Positions 53,509 through 62,657 of a stretch of DNA of 64,000 nt are shown in pieces. Position 1 is the first letter of the stretch. Each line of letters starts with the position of its first letter. Position numbers and translations under genes: made by a program. Source of the DNA: Sporocytophaga sp. (GTDB lineage Bacteria > Bacteroidota > Bacteroidia > Cytophagales > Cytophagaceae). The notes below the pieces were generated by a model. The model saw only the letters and a program-made list of their open reading frames with translations. It did not search any database and was not told where the DNA came from. The stretch is taken from contig NZ_JAGHZZ010000008.1 of the NCBI RefSeq assembly GCF_017745095.1, positions 49,781 to 113,780 on the forward strand. Direction: 5' to 3'.

Positions 53509-56500
53509 ATGCGCGTTTTTTTACTAACTCTTCTTTCGGTCTTTTCATTTACCCTTAGTTTTTCCCAGGATTTTGCTCATCAATCTCCAAATGTTCCCTA
53601 CAGAAGTAAACAAAATCCTTATTACTGGAAAAACAACCCTCCAACTCCCGGATACTGGCAACAAGATGTACATTACTACATGGACGTCTTTCTTGATGAT
53701 TCCAATAATGTACTGGTCTGTCCCGATTATAAACTTGTTTATTACAATAACTCTCCATTCGAGTTAAAAGAGCTTTATTTCCATTTACATAACAATGCCT
53801 TCATTCCCGGATCCTATTATCATGCTTTAAATATTGAAAATGACATTAAGGTAAAATTTGGGCCTACTGAAACCAAAGGACTAGGAACTGTGGTCGATAG
53901 TGTTAGAGTTGACGGAGAAGAAGTAAAGACTATCATTGATAATACAATCATGAAAGTAGCTCTCAATAAGCCCCTTAAATCAGGTGATTCGCTTATTGTG
54001 ACAATGAATTTCAAAACATATTTTGACCCTTCAGGCACCATGAGAAGAAGGATGAAGCTTTATGAAACGTTTGGCTTCAAACACTTCGATGCTGTCCACT
54101 GGTATCCTGCAATTGCAGTATATGACCATAAATTCGCATGGGAGACAGAACAGCACCTTGACAAAGAATTCTACGCTGATTTCGGAGCATTCGATATAAA
54201 ATTATCGCTCCCCAACAACTATGTGCTAGAGGCTACAGGCACCCTTCTCAATGAAAAAGAAGTTTTACCAGACACGCTCAGACAAAAGCTTGATCTGAAA
54301 AATTTTGCTAAAAAACCTATGAATGAGGCCCCTTCTATTGTGATTCCAAGAGAAAAAGGGAAATTCAAAACTTGGGTTTATCATGCAAAGAATGTACACA
54401 ATTTCGCTTTTACAGCAGACCCACTTTATAGAATAGGAGAATTGGTGTGGAATGGAATCAGGGTAATAGCCATTGCACAGGAACCTCATGCTTCCGGCTG
54501 GCAGCTATCCGCCTATTTCACCGCTAATGTAATCAAAGTATATTCCCAGGATTTCGGAATGTATGCATGGCCCAAAATAGTTGTAGCAGACGCTAAAGAT
54601 GGTATGGAGTATTCAATGCTTACACTGGACAATGGTACTTATCCGCAACATCAAAGTCTATTGGCACATGAGGTTGGACATATGTGGTTCTATGGAATGG
54701 TAGGGTCTAACGAAACCTATAGAGCAATGATGGATGAAGGGTTTACACAATTCTTAACAGTATGGTCATTAGACAGAATTGTTGGAGAAAAGAGAGCAAG
54801 GATCGGCAAGAATAAATACATCACCAAACATGTTGACTCTTCCGACACAAGGTATGAAAATCTATACTATCCATATCTGAACCATGTTGTGGAAGGCTAT
54901 GATGATCCGCTTAACACACATAGCTCTGACTTCCATGGAGCAATAAGACATGGAGGAAACTATGGCCTTGTATATTACAAAACAGGAACCATGCTCTACA
55001 ACCTTCGCTATGTACTGGGCGAGGATCTGTTTTCACGAGCAATGAAGCATTATTTTAACAAATGGAAATTCGCGCATCCCTACCCTGAAGACTTCCGTGA
55101 TGCTATTACTGAATACACACAGACTGACCTCAATTGGTTCTTTGATCAATGGATGGAGACTACCAAGTATATAAATTACGGCATTGATGATGTAAAAAGA
55201 ATCAGTAAGGACAATGAATATGAGATAAAATTCCGAAGAAAAGGAAGTATGCAAATGCCCTTAGACTTCACGGTTAAAGCTTCAGACGGAAGTATTCATA
55301 ATTACCATATACCTAATAACTGGTTCGTAAAAAAAACCGATGCAACTATTCTTCCGAAATGGTATGGTTGGGGTTTATTAAACCCTACTTATAAGGCTTC
55401 CATAAAACTTCCTGCACCAATAAAAACCATTGAGATAGATCCTAAACATTATCTTGCGGATATTGACCTTACAGATAATAAAGCCGGAGAAGGCGGAATT
55501 AAAATACTTGAATTTGAACATAGAGTTCCGAATGTTACAAGCTGGGCTGTGCAGAAAAATACATTGAGACCTGATGTCTGGTACAATAGTTTTGATGGTC
55601 TGCAGGTAGGACCATACTTCAAAGGAAGTTACTTTGGAAAGTTCCAGTATTCGGCAGGAGCCTGGTTTAATACAGGATTAGCGCAGGGCAGATCCGAAAA
55701 AGATCTTGATCTTAAACATCAATGGGTTGCAGCTGATATTTATTTAAAAAGAAACCTTTCTTTGATCTGGAAAGGCCTAAGTGCCAATACTAATTTATAC
55801 TATAATGCAGGCATTGCTAATTTGAATGCAGGACTTGAAAAAGTAATCCGTGAGCCTGATCAGAGAGCTTCAAAGTATTCAAAACTCTTTATCAATACGA
55901 AATATCTAATTACCACTGATAATTATTTTGTATACCGACTTTATCCTGAACAATGGGGACGCTTTCAGGGAGATTTCACATCTGGCCTTGTAAATGCAAC
56001 GGTGAATATGGGATACTTTCATTACTATACTTATGAAAAAGGCAATGGAGAATATACATTCAATGTAAGAATACCATCAGTGGGATCTGACTATAATTAT
56101 TCTTATGCTCAGCTAAATTCCATTAACAGATTCACACTTAAGAAATTTGAATTCAAAACAAGAGTTTTTGGACAAATAGGCTTAGGCGATTTGCCTCTGG
56201 AATCAACATTATACTTGGCAAGTGCTAATCAGGAACAAATGTTGGATAACAGATTTACCCAGGCAAGAGGCTTTGTGCCAAACGATTGGTTAGGTTATGG
56301 ACAGAATTACAATCACTTTCAAATGGGAGGAGGTTTAAACCTCAGAGGTTTTGCTGGGTATCTTGCACCTGAAATTCATACCATTAACGGACAAGAAGTA
56401 CTGATTTACAACTACTATGGAAATTCGGGAGCAGCCTTTAATGCAGAAATTGACTTTGATAAATACATAAAAATTCCGGCTAAAGGACTCACTAAAAATT

Positions 56501-56745
56501 TCAAGGTAGACACTTACCTTTTCTCCGATATGGGTATTCTTAATACAAGCTCTGCTTCGAAAAACTATTTCGGAAAATTCAGGTTAGATGCTGGTATAGG
56601 GTCTGCTGTTACATTCAAATTCGGGCCGTATGATATGAAGCCTGTTACCCTAAGGTTTGATATGCCCTTTTTTGTAAACACGCCCCCTGCAGTGTCTGAT
56701 TACTTTAAATTCAGATACGTAATAGGCATTAACAGAGCGTTTTAA
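53509..56745 (+). CDS. M1-family zinc metallopeptidase with C-terminal beta-barrel-like region
   Basis: A 1078-aa secreted protein. Residues 1-20 are a signal peptide (VFLLTLLSVFSFTLSFSQ). The M1 domain (about 50-560) has HEVGH (387-391) and the third zinc ligand Glu410, exactly 18 residues further; GMEYS (375-379) stands where M1 enzymes have GAMEN. Residues about 670-1078 have no peptidase feature. They read as alternating beta strands with many aromatic ends (FKGSYFGKFQYSAGAWF, YFHYYTYEKGNGEYTFNVR), a GGGLNLRGF segment like the LRGY motif of BamA/D15 barrels, and a final Phe (GINRAF). A peptidase fixed to an outer-membrane barrel is inferred; the barrel alone is unproven. It is followed by a TonB-dependent receptor. 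Confidence 0.85.
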   Translation: MRVFLLTLLSVFSFTLSFSQDFAHQSPNVPYRSKQNPYYWKNNPPTPGYWQQDVHYYMDVFLDDSNNVLVCPDYKLVYYNNSPFELKELYFHLHNNAFIPGSYYHALNIENDIKVKFGPTETKGLGTVVDSVRVDGEEVKTIIDNTIMKVALNKPLKSGDSLIVTMNFKTYFDPSGTMRRRMKLYETFGFKHFDAVHWYPAIAVYDHKFAWETEQHLDKEFYADFGAFDIKLSLPNNYVLEATGTLLNEKEVLPDTLRQKLDLKNFAKKPMNEAPSIVIPREKGKFKTWVYHAKNVHNFAFTADPLYRIGELVWNGIRVIAIAQEPHASGWQLSAYFTANVIKVYSQDFGMYAWPKIVVADAKDGMEYSMLTLDNGTYPQHQSLLAHEVGHMWFYGMVGSNETYRAMMDEGFTQFLTVWSLDRIVGEKRARIGKNKYITKHVDSSDTRYENLYYPYLNHVVEGYDDPLNTHSSDFHGAIRHGGNYGLVYYKTGTMLYNLRYVLGEDLFSRAMKHYFNKWKFAHPYPEDFRDAITEYTQTDLNWFFDQWMETTKYINYGIDDVKRISKDNEYEIKFRRKGSMQMPLDFTVKASDGSIHNYHIPNNWFVKKTDATILPKWYGWGLLNPTYKASIKLPAPIKTIEIDPKHYLADIDLTDNKAGEGGIKILEFEHRVPNVTSWAVQKNTLRPDVWYNSFDGLQVGPYFKGSYFGKFQYSAGAWFNTGLAQGRSEKDLDLKHQWVAADIYLKRNLSLIWKGLSANTNLYYNAGIANLNAGLEKVIREPDQRASKYSKLFINTKYLITTDNYFVYRLYPEQWGRFQGDFTSGLVNATVNMGYFHYYTYEKGNGEYTFNVRIPSVGSDYNYSYAQLNSINRFTLKKFEFKTRVFGQIGLGDLPLESTLYLASANQEQMLDNRFTQARGFVPNDWLGYGQNYNHFQMGGGLNLRGFAGYLAPEIHTINGQEVLIYNYYGNSGAAFNAEIDFDKYIKIPAKGLTKNFKVDTYLFSDMGILNTSSASKNYFGKFRLDAGIGSAVTFKFGPYDMKPVTLRFDMPFFVNTPPAVSDYFKFRYVIGINRAF

Positions 56746-56829
56746 GAGACTTAGTATGTATCAGTAGAGCCTTGGGTTTTATGAAACATGGCTAACTATT
56801 TGTAATTAGGGCCGTAATCGTATAGTGGG

Positions 56830-59145
56830 ATGAATAATTTCTGCAAATTTACTTTTCTTTTAACGATTTTATTTTTCAGCATGCTGAATGCTTTGTATGC
56901 TCAAAATGTATATACAGTATCAGGAACCATAAAAGATAAGTTAACCAACGAACCTATCATTGGTGTGGTGGTCTCTGCTCCTTCTGCCCAGGCAGGTACT
57001 ATGACAGATGAAAACGGATTTTACAGCATTTCAATTCCTTATGATACTATTACCCTTATTGTTGAACAACTTGGATACAAGAAAGAAGTAATAATCATTA
57101 ATCTTGGCCAGGATATGTCTGTAGATTTTCTGCTGGCTGATGATGATGAACATCTAAAAGAAATAGTAATCGAAGGAAATCCTCATAAAGAGGCTATCAA
57201 CTCCACTCAAATGAGTAAAATAACCTTAACTGCCAAAGATGCGAAGCAGGTACCGGTTTTATTTGGAGAACCTGATCTATTAAAAATTCTTCAGCTTAAA
57301 CCAGGTGTCCAATCAGGTGGTGAAGGAACTTCAGGCCTATATGTGAGAGGTGGAGGACCTGATCAGAACCTTTTTGTAGTTGATAATGCTGTCGTCTACA
57401 ATCCTAATCACCTTTTTGGTTTGTTTAGTATATTTAATACAGACGCCGTAAAAAGCATAGATTTATACAAAGGCGACTTTCCAGCACAATACGGAGGAAG
57501 ATTATCCTCGGTAGTAGATGTAAAGCTTAATGAAGGTAGTGAGACTAAAACTTCTGTCAGAGGCGGCATCGGTTTGATTGCATCCAGACTTACAGTAGAT
57601 GGACCGATAAAAAAAGATAAAGCATCTTATATCATTTCTGCGAGACGTACTTACTTTGATGTATTTACAAGTCAGCTCAACAGAATGAATAAAAACAATA
57701 AATCTTATGATCCAATCCCTGCCTATTACTTTTATGATCTGAATGGAAAAGTGAATTATACATTAGACAAAAAGAATTCTTTTTACCTCACAGGATATTT
57801 TGGACGGGATGTTTTTAAGTACAATCAAAATAGTCTGGACTTCACGTTCAACTGGGGTAATTCAGTAGGTGTAGGAGGCTGGAACCATATTTTTTCTGAT
57901 AAACTTAAAGTGACAACTTCGGTGATATATTCAGACTACCGATACAATATCAAAAACAGGTTTAAGGATTTCTCCTTTAAACTAAGCTCCATGGTGAGAG
58001 ATTATACAATCCAGAGTGATTTTACTTACAAACATTCTGAAAAGCATAATATCAAATTCGGCCTGTATACAAGCTACCACCGATATATTGTCGGAAGACT
58101 AAGAGCCGGTACTGATGATGGTACAGTTCAGCTAGGCCTTGGCTCTGTGTTTACATCTCAGGAAGGAGCGATCTATGCATCCGATGATTTTGATGTAGGT
58201 GTCAGATGGAAATTTAACGCCGGACTTCGCTTGTCTTTATTTAAGAATAAATCTAATTATTTCGGGGGCATTGAACCCAGAGTTGCATTCAGATATCTTA
58301 TAAGCGAAAAAGTTTCATGGAAAGGAAGCTTTGCAAGAATGTATCAATACATCCATTTAATATCTAATTCAGGAGCAAGTCTTCCAACTGATATCTGGTA
58401 TCCATCCAATAGTACTGTAAAACCTCAGCGTTCAGATCAGGTCGCAACAGGTCTTTCATTAATTATTGGAGATAAGTTCTATCTAACAGATGAGGTTTAC
58501 TATAAATGGATGAAGAGACAGATAGACTTTAAAGACGGAGCTATGATTTATTCAAATCCTAATCTTGATCAGGAGTTTGTGTTTGGTAAAGGATGGGCTT
58601 ATGGAAATGAAATATACCTGGAAAAGAGAAAGGGAAAAACAACAGGGTGGGTTGGATATACGTTGTCATGGACATGGAAGCAATTTCCATATATTAATGA
58701 AGGAGAAAAATTCTTTGCGAGATATGACAGAAGACATGATGTTTCTATAGTAATCGTCCACAAACTCACAGAAAGGTTGAATATTAGCGGCACCTGGGTA
58801 TATGGTACCGGGAACGCCGTTTCATTGCCTAATGGTCGATTCGTTATGCAGGATATTGAAGGCACTACACCAAAGGTAATTCCTGTTTATTCCAAAAGAA
58901 ACGGATTCAGAATGCCTTCTTATCACAGGATGGACCTAGGATTGATTTATAAGTTTAAACCAAAGAAAGAAGGAAGAGAGTCAGACCTTACCTTCAGCAT
59001 TTATAATGTATACAATCGTAAAAATGCCTATTTCATATATTTTGATGAAATCCAAAATGAATTTGGAGTCACTACAAAATTTCAGGCAAAACAGGTTTCA
59101 TTATTTCCGATTATACCAAGTCTGACATATAATTTTAAGTTCTGA
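56830..59145 (+). CDS. TonB-dependent receptor with carboxypeptidase regulatory-like domain
   Basis: A 771-aa outer-membrane receptor. Order: signal peptide (1-24), a carboxypeptidase-D regulatory-like domain (about 28-108, SGTIKDKLTNEPIIGVVV), the plug (about 130-235, with LYVRGGGPDQNLFVVDNAV) and a beta barrel ending in Phe (YNFKF). It lacks the SusC-type linker and has a medium length, so it is a CarboxypepD_reg/plug receptor rather than full SusC. It takes up a ligand in a TonB-dependent way; no ligand can be read. It begins 84 bp after the M1 peptidase gene and a DUF4249 lipoprotein follows after 5 bp. Confidence 0.88.
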   Translation: MNNFCKFTFLLTILFFSMLNALYAQNVYTVSGTIKDKLTNEPIIGVVVSAPSAQAGTMTDENGFYSISIPYDTITLIVEQLGYKKEVIIINLGQDMSVDFLLADDDEHLKEIVIEGNPHKEAINSTQMSKITLTAKDAKQVPVLFGEPDLLKILQLKPGVQSGGEGTSGLYVRGGGPDQNLFVVDNAVVYNPNHLFGLFSIFNTDAVKSIDLYKGDFPAQYGGRLSSVVDVKLNEGSETKTSVRGGIGLIASRLTVDGPIKKDKASYIISARRTYFDVFTSQLNRMNKNNKSYDPIPAYYFYDLNGKVNYTLDKKNSFYLTGYFGRDVFKYNQNSLDFTFNWGNSVGVGGWNHIFSDKLKVTTSVIYSDYRYNIKNRFKDFSFKLSSMVRDYTIQSDFTYKHSEKHNIKFGLYTSYHRYIVGRLRAGTDDGTVQLGLGSVFTSQEGAIYASDDFDVGVRWKFNAGLRLSLFKNKSNYFGGIEPRVAFRYLISEKVSWKGSFARMYQYIHLISNSGASLPTDIWYPSNSTVKPQRSDQVATGLSLIIGDKFYLTDEVYYKWMKRQIDFKDGAMIYSNPNLDQEFVFGKGWAYGNEIYLEKRKGKTTGWVGYTLSWTWKQFPYINEGEKFFARYDRRHDVSIVIVHKLTERLNISGTWVYGTGNAVSLPNGRFVMQDIEGTTPKVIPVYSKRNGFRMPSYHRMDLGLIYKFKPKKEGRESDLTFSIYNVYNRKNAYFIYFDEIQNEFGVTTKFQAKQVSLFPIIPSLTYNFKF

Positions 59146-59150
59146 TTTAT

Positions 59151-59957
59151 ATGAGACTGCTTGCTTACTTTACCATTTGTATATTATTATTTTCTTGTAA
59201 CAGGGAGAAAAATATAACTGTTGAGCTGCCAACTTATACTAGTCAGCCAGTAGTGGAATTTTATCTTGTGCCAGGAAAGCCATTCCGCTTGTTGCTCACT
59301 GAATCTGCTGGTTATTTTGATCCACCTCAGGTTACTCCAATAGAAGGTGCTACAGTGGAGGTGGTGCACGCAGGTAAAGTATACTACCCTACCCCACAGC
59401 CATTTGGATTAAATCCGGTAAATAAAAAATATTACAATTATTCCACTGACGAAAATACTGTAGTACCACTGGATTTTGATAGTGATTTTTATGTATCTAT
59501 AAAAGACAAAAACGGCAGAATTATAGAAGGAAGAACAACCATTATGCACCCGGTTGAAATTGATACGATTTCATTTCTTACTGATGATCCGGATAAAGCA
59601 GCAATTCAAGTAAAGTTCCAGGACGATCCTGCAACTAAAGATTATTATAGAATAATTGGAATACAGGATTCCTTAGATGGAGAAGGCAAATGGGATTTGG
59701 TGTTTAATGATGACGCCATTCAAACCGAACAAGGAGGCATTGGTTCAAATTATATATTCTTTCAGGGGAGCAAAGTTATAATTCAACTCTTTCATATCAG
59801 CAAAGAGTACTATGACTTTGTCACTTCAACCAAAAATGCTTCAGACTCAAATGGAAATCCCTTTGCACAACCATCAAAAATCATGTCAAATGTAACCGGA
59901 GGGATTGGAATAATTACAGGATTGCAACCCTCGCAGAAAGAACTCATTGTGAAATAA
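59151..59957 (+). CDS. DUF4249 lipoprotein
   Basis: A 268-aa lipoprotein with lipobox LFSC (Cys16) and the DUF4249 fold: an N-terminal Ig-like region (PVVEFYLVPGKPFRLLLTES, ATVEVVHAGKVYYP) and a C-terminal region with GKWDLVFNDD. DUF4249 proteins are routinely encoded directly downstream of CarboxypepD_reg/TonB receptors and may act as surface partners of the barrel. Its 3' end overlaps the convergent CCG-domain gene by 14 bp. Ligand unknown. Confidence 0.85.
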   Translation: MRLLAYFTICILLFSCNREKNITVELPTYTSQPVVEFYLVPGKPFRLLLTESAGYFDPPQVTPIEGATVEVVHAGKVYYPTPQPFGLNPVNKKYYNYSTDENTVVPLDFDSDFYVSIKDKNGRIIEGRTTIMHPVEIDTISFLTDDPDKAAIQVKFQDDPATKDYYRIIGIQDSLDGEGKWDLVFNDDAIQTEQGGIGSNYIFFQGSKVIIQLFHISKEYYDFVTSTKNASDSNGNPFAQPSKIMSNVTGGIGIITGLQPSQKELIVK

Positions 59958-60687
59958 GCAACGATTCAGCGAGTAGATCTGCCAGATGAATCACCTTCAG
60001 TGATTTTTTATACTTGCTGACATATTCTGCATAATGACTCAGACATGAGTAGTCTGTTGAGATGATATAATCTGCCTTCATAGCCAAGGCTTCCTCCACC
60101 TTTTTACCAACTATATTCTGAGAAGCTTTGCTGGAGCACAATGAATAGTTTGCTCCAAAACCACAACAGCTGCTCTCATTAAATTCCAGCAGCTCAAGAC
60201 CATTGATACACTTTAACAATTTTCGGGGAGCATCTTTAATCTGACAAAAATTAAGTGCTGTGCAAGAATCATGGTATACAGCTCTTGCAGAAAAATTGGC
60301 CCCTTTAACATTTTCTACTTTAAGAACATTGATAATAAATTCACTAAGTTCAAATGTCTTTTTTCTCGAATTTTTATAGTCATTCCTATGAGAAGAGCTG
60401 TCAAAGAATAGTTTATAATTATTCCGTACCATATTGAGACAGGCACCGGATGGAATCACAGTATAGTTGACAGATGATGAATTTTCCTCCAGAAACTTTA
60501 CTCCAAACTCCATTGCTTCATCAAAGGCTCCTGTATTAAGGAAGGGCAAACCGCAGCATTTTTGATTTTCCTTGTAATGGACTTTACAGCCCAGATGTTC
60601 CAGCAATCGGATGGTGTTAAATCCGGTTTTCGGGAAGAAGTGATTAACAGAACAGGGTACAAAAAGATTTACTTCAACTGCGCGCAT
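59944..60687 (-). CDS. CCG-domain (Fe-S) protein, LutA/YkgE-like
   Basis: A 247-aa protein with two CCG domains (cysteine-rich, heterodisulfide-reductase-D type). The cluster residues are CCGLPF (44-49) and SCCGFGANYS, with a Cys12 (FVPCSVN) and CTALNFCQIK completing the pattern. In LutABC this subunit acts in lactate oxidation, and in other systems in glycolate or hydroxyacid oxidation; lutB and lutC are absent here. It lies one base after the HMG-CoA lyase gene, so it is tied to that enzyme. Confidence 0.82.
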   Translation of the reverse strand: MRAVEVNLFVPCSVNHFFPKTGFNTIRLLEHLGCKVHYKENQKCCGLPFLNTGAFDEAMEFGVKFLEENSSSVNYTVIPSGACLNMVRNNYKLFFDSSSHRNDYKNSRKKTFELSEFIINVLKVENVKGANFSARAVYHDSCTALNFCQIKDAPRKLLKCINGLELLEFNESSCCGFGANYSLCSSKASQNIVGKKVEEALAMKADYIISTDYSCLSHYAEYVSKYKKSLKVIHLADLLAESLLISQ

Positions 60688-60688
60688 A

Positions 60689-61546
60689 CTATTGTGGAAA
60701 AACCTGTGATGCTATTGCCATAGCATCTTCAAGTGCTTTAAAATCAACTCCTGTTTCTATGTTATGAGAGGAAAAATATTCAAGCATTTTTTCAGTAGGA
60801 ATGTTACCTACCAGATCATCTTTTGCCATAGGGCATCCGCCAAAACCTTTAAGAGCCCCATCAAATCTTCTGCAGCCAGCTTTATAGGCTTCTTTTACCA
60901 TGTCAACTGCATTAAAAGGTGATGCGTGTAAATGTGCACCGAATTCCACTTCTGGAAATGCAGGAATTAAAGAAGTAAATAAATATTGAAGATCTTCTTT
61001 CTTTGCTATCCCAATTGTGTCGGATAATGATACTATCCTTATCCCAATATCAAAAAGCTTTCCTGTAAAATCTTTTACATATTCTACATCATAAGGGTCT
61101 CCATAAGGATTTCCGAAGCCCATTGAAAGATAAACCACAAACTCTTTCTTATTTATCTCACAGATTGATTGTATTTCTTTCACCTGAGCAAAGGCTTCTT
61201 CTATACTCTTATTAGTATTTCTTTTTTGAAAAGTTTCAGAAAGAGAAAGAGGAAAACCCAGGTATTTTATTTCCTTATGAGTGGAAGCATCTTGTGCTCC
61301 TCTAACATTTGCAATGATTGCAAGCAACCTTGAAACAGACCCTGACAAATCAAGCTGTTCAAGTACCTTTGCAGTGTCGCTCATCTGAGGGACAGCAGTA
61401 GGAGAAACAAAACTTCCAAAATCAATGGTATCAAACCCTGCTTTTAGAAGCTGGTTTATATATTTTATCTTAAGTTCAGTAGGAATAAACTCCTTAATGC
61501 CCTGCATCGCATCTCTGGGGCATTCTATAATTTTTACCACAGACAT
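60689..61546 (-). CDS. Hydroxymethylglutaryl-CoA lyase
   Basis: Splits HMG-CoA to acetyl-CoA and acetoacetate, the last step of leucine breakdown. The 285-aa protein has the active-site set: Arg11-Asp12 (CPRDAMQG), His205 and His207 (GAHLHASP) and catalytic Cys238 in FGGCPMAKDDLVGN. Length is usual for the bacterial form. It follows metF by 9 bp and precedes the CCG protein by one base. Confidence 0.93.
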   Translation of the reverse strand: MSVVKIIECPRDAMQGIKEFIPTELKIKYINQLLKAGFDTIDFGSFVSPTAVPQMSDTAKVLEQLDLSGSVSRLLAIIANVRGAQDASTHKEIKYLGFPLSLSETFQKRNTNKSIEEAFAQVKEIQSICEINKKEFVVYLSMGFGNPYGDPYDVEYVKDFTGKLFDIGIRIVSLSDTIGIAKKEDLQYLFTSLIPAFPEVEFGAHLHASPFNAVDMVKEAYKAGCRRFDGALKGFGGCPMAKDDLVGNIPTEKMLEYFSSHNIETGVDFKALEDAMAIASQVFPQ

Positions 61547-61555
61547 CTAATTATC

Positions 61556-62509
61556 TTAAAATAAAGCAGAAGCTATTTGTTTTACGCTATCAGATTTCCC
61601 CATAGAATAATAATGCAAAACAGGGACGCCAAACTCCATCAGCTCTTTGGATTGCTGAATTGTCCATTCTATTCCAACTTCTTTCACTTGATCCGCAGTT
61701 TTGCATTTGCTGATTGCTTCAGACAATTCAACTGGAATATCCATATGGAATATGCTTGGCAGAATCGTGATTTGTTTTTGGGTAGTTATTGGTTTAAGCC
61801 CTGGAAGAATTGGAATGGTGATTCCTTCTTCTCTGCATTTTTTCACAAAATCAAAAAACTTTTGATTATCAAAGAACATCTGAGTAACAATATACTCTGC
61901 CCCCAGCTCTACTTTTTGCTTTAAATATTTAATATCTGTCTGAAGGTTGGGTGCTTCAAAGTGCTTTTCCGGATATCCTGCTATTCCAATACAGAAATCT
62001 GAAGGAACTGGATTTTGCAAATCATCATCAAGGTATACCCCTTGATTCATACATTTTATTTGCTTAATTAGGTCAGAGGCATAATGATGTCCATCAGCTT
62101 CAGGAATAAATGTACCCTCTGACTTTATAGCATCTCCTCTTAATGCCAGTACATTGTCGATACCAAGGAAGTTTAGATCAATGAGTGCATTTTCAGTTTC
62201 TTCCCTTGAAAATCCGCCACAGATAATGTGAGGTACCGCATCTACCTTGTATTTATTCATGATAGCTGCGCAAATTCCTACAGTACCGGGTCTTTTTCTA
62301 ATAGATTTTTTTTCAAGAAGCCCATTTTCTCTTTTCTTAAATACAAACTCTTCTCTATGATAGGTAACATCTATAAATGGAGGTTTAAATTCCATCAAAG
62401 GATCAATTCCATCAAAAAGAGACTGGATATCCTGACCCTTTAAAGGCGGAAGGATTTCAAAAGAAAAAAGAGTCTTTTTAGCGTTTTTCAGGTGTTCTAC
62501 GACTTTCAT
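61556..62509 (-). CDS. metF: 5,10-methylenetetrahydrofolate reductase MetF
   Basis: Reduces methylene-THF to methyl-THF with FAD for methionine synthesis. The 317-aa protein starts MKVVEHLKNAKKTLFSFEIL, contains LPPLKGQDIQSL, VTYHREEFV and the FAD-site region NVLALRGD, and ends with YYSMGKSD, all family-typical. A longer frame starts with a TTG at 62533 that falls in the promoter -7 box, so the ATG at 62509 is chosen. It is first in the run with HMG-CoA lyase and the CCG protein. Confidence 0.94.
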   Translation of the reverse strand: MKVVEHLKNAKKTLFSFEILPPLKGQDIQSLFDGIDPLMEFKPPFIDVTYHREEFVFKKRENGLLEKKSIRKRPGTVGICAAIMNKYKVDAVPHIICGGFSREETENALIDLNFLGIDNVLALRGDAIKSEGTFIPEADGHHYASDLIKQIKCMNQGVYLDDDLQNPVPSDFCIGIAGYPEKHFEAPNLQTDIKYLKQKVELGAEYIVTQMFFDNQKFFDFVKKCREEGITIPILPGLKPITTQKQITILPSIFHMDIPVELSEAISKCKTADQVKEVGIEWTIQQSKELMEFGVPVLHYYSMGKSDSVKQIASALF

Positions 62510-62530
62510 CTTCTTAGATAAGTGATAGCT

Positions 62531-62564
62531 CAAAAATACTTATTTTATCGAAGAGTTTAACCAA
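62531..62564 (-). promoter_or_regulatory. Promoter of metF
   Basis: On the minus strand TATTTTTG (62531-62538) is a perfect TAnnTTTG, with a TTG (62562-62564) 23 bp upstream. A start about 14 nt before the ATG at 62509 follows. Confidence 0.5.
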
Positions 62565-62657
62565 TAAATAGCAAAAGGTTTAAGCTTTTAATCATTTTTA
62601 AAAAATCAATTAACACCCTAGCGTTTTTACAATGATTTTAGGATGGAAATGAGTTTT

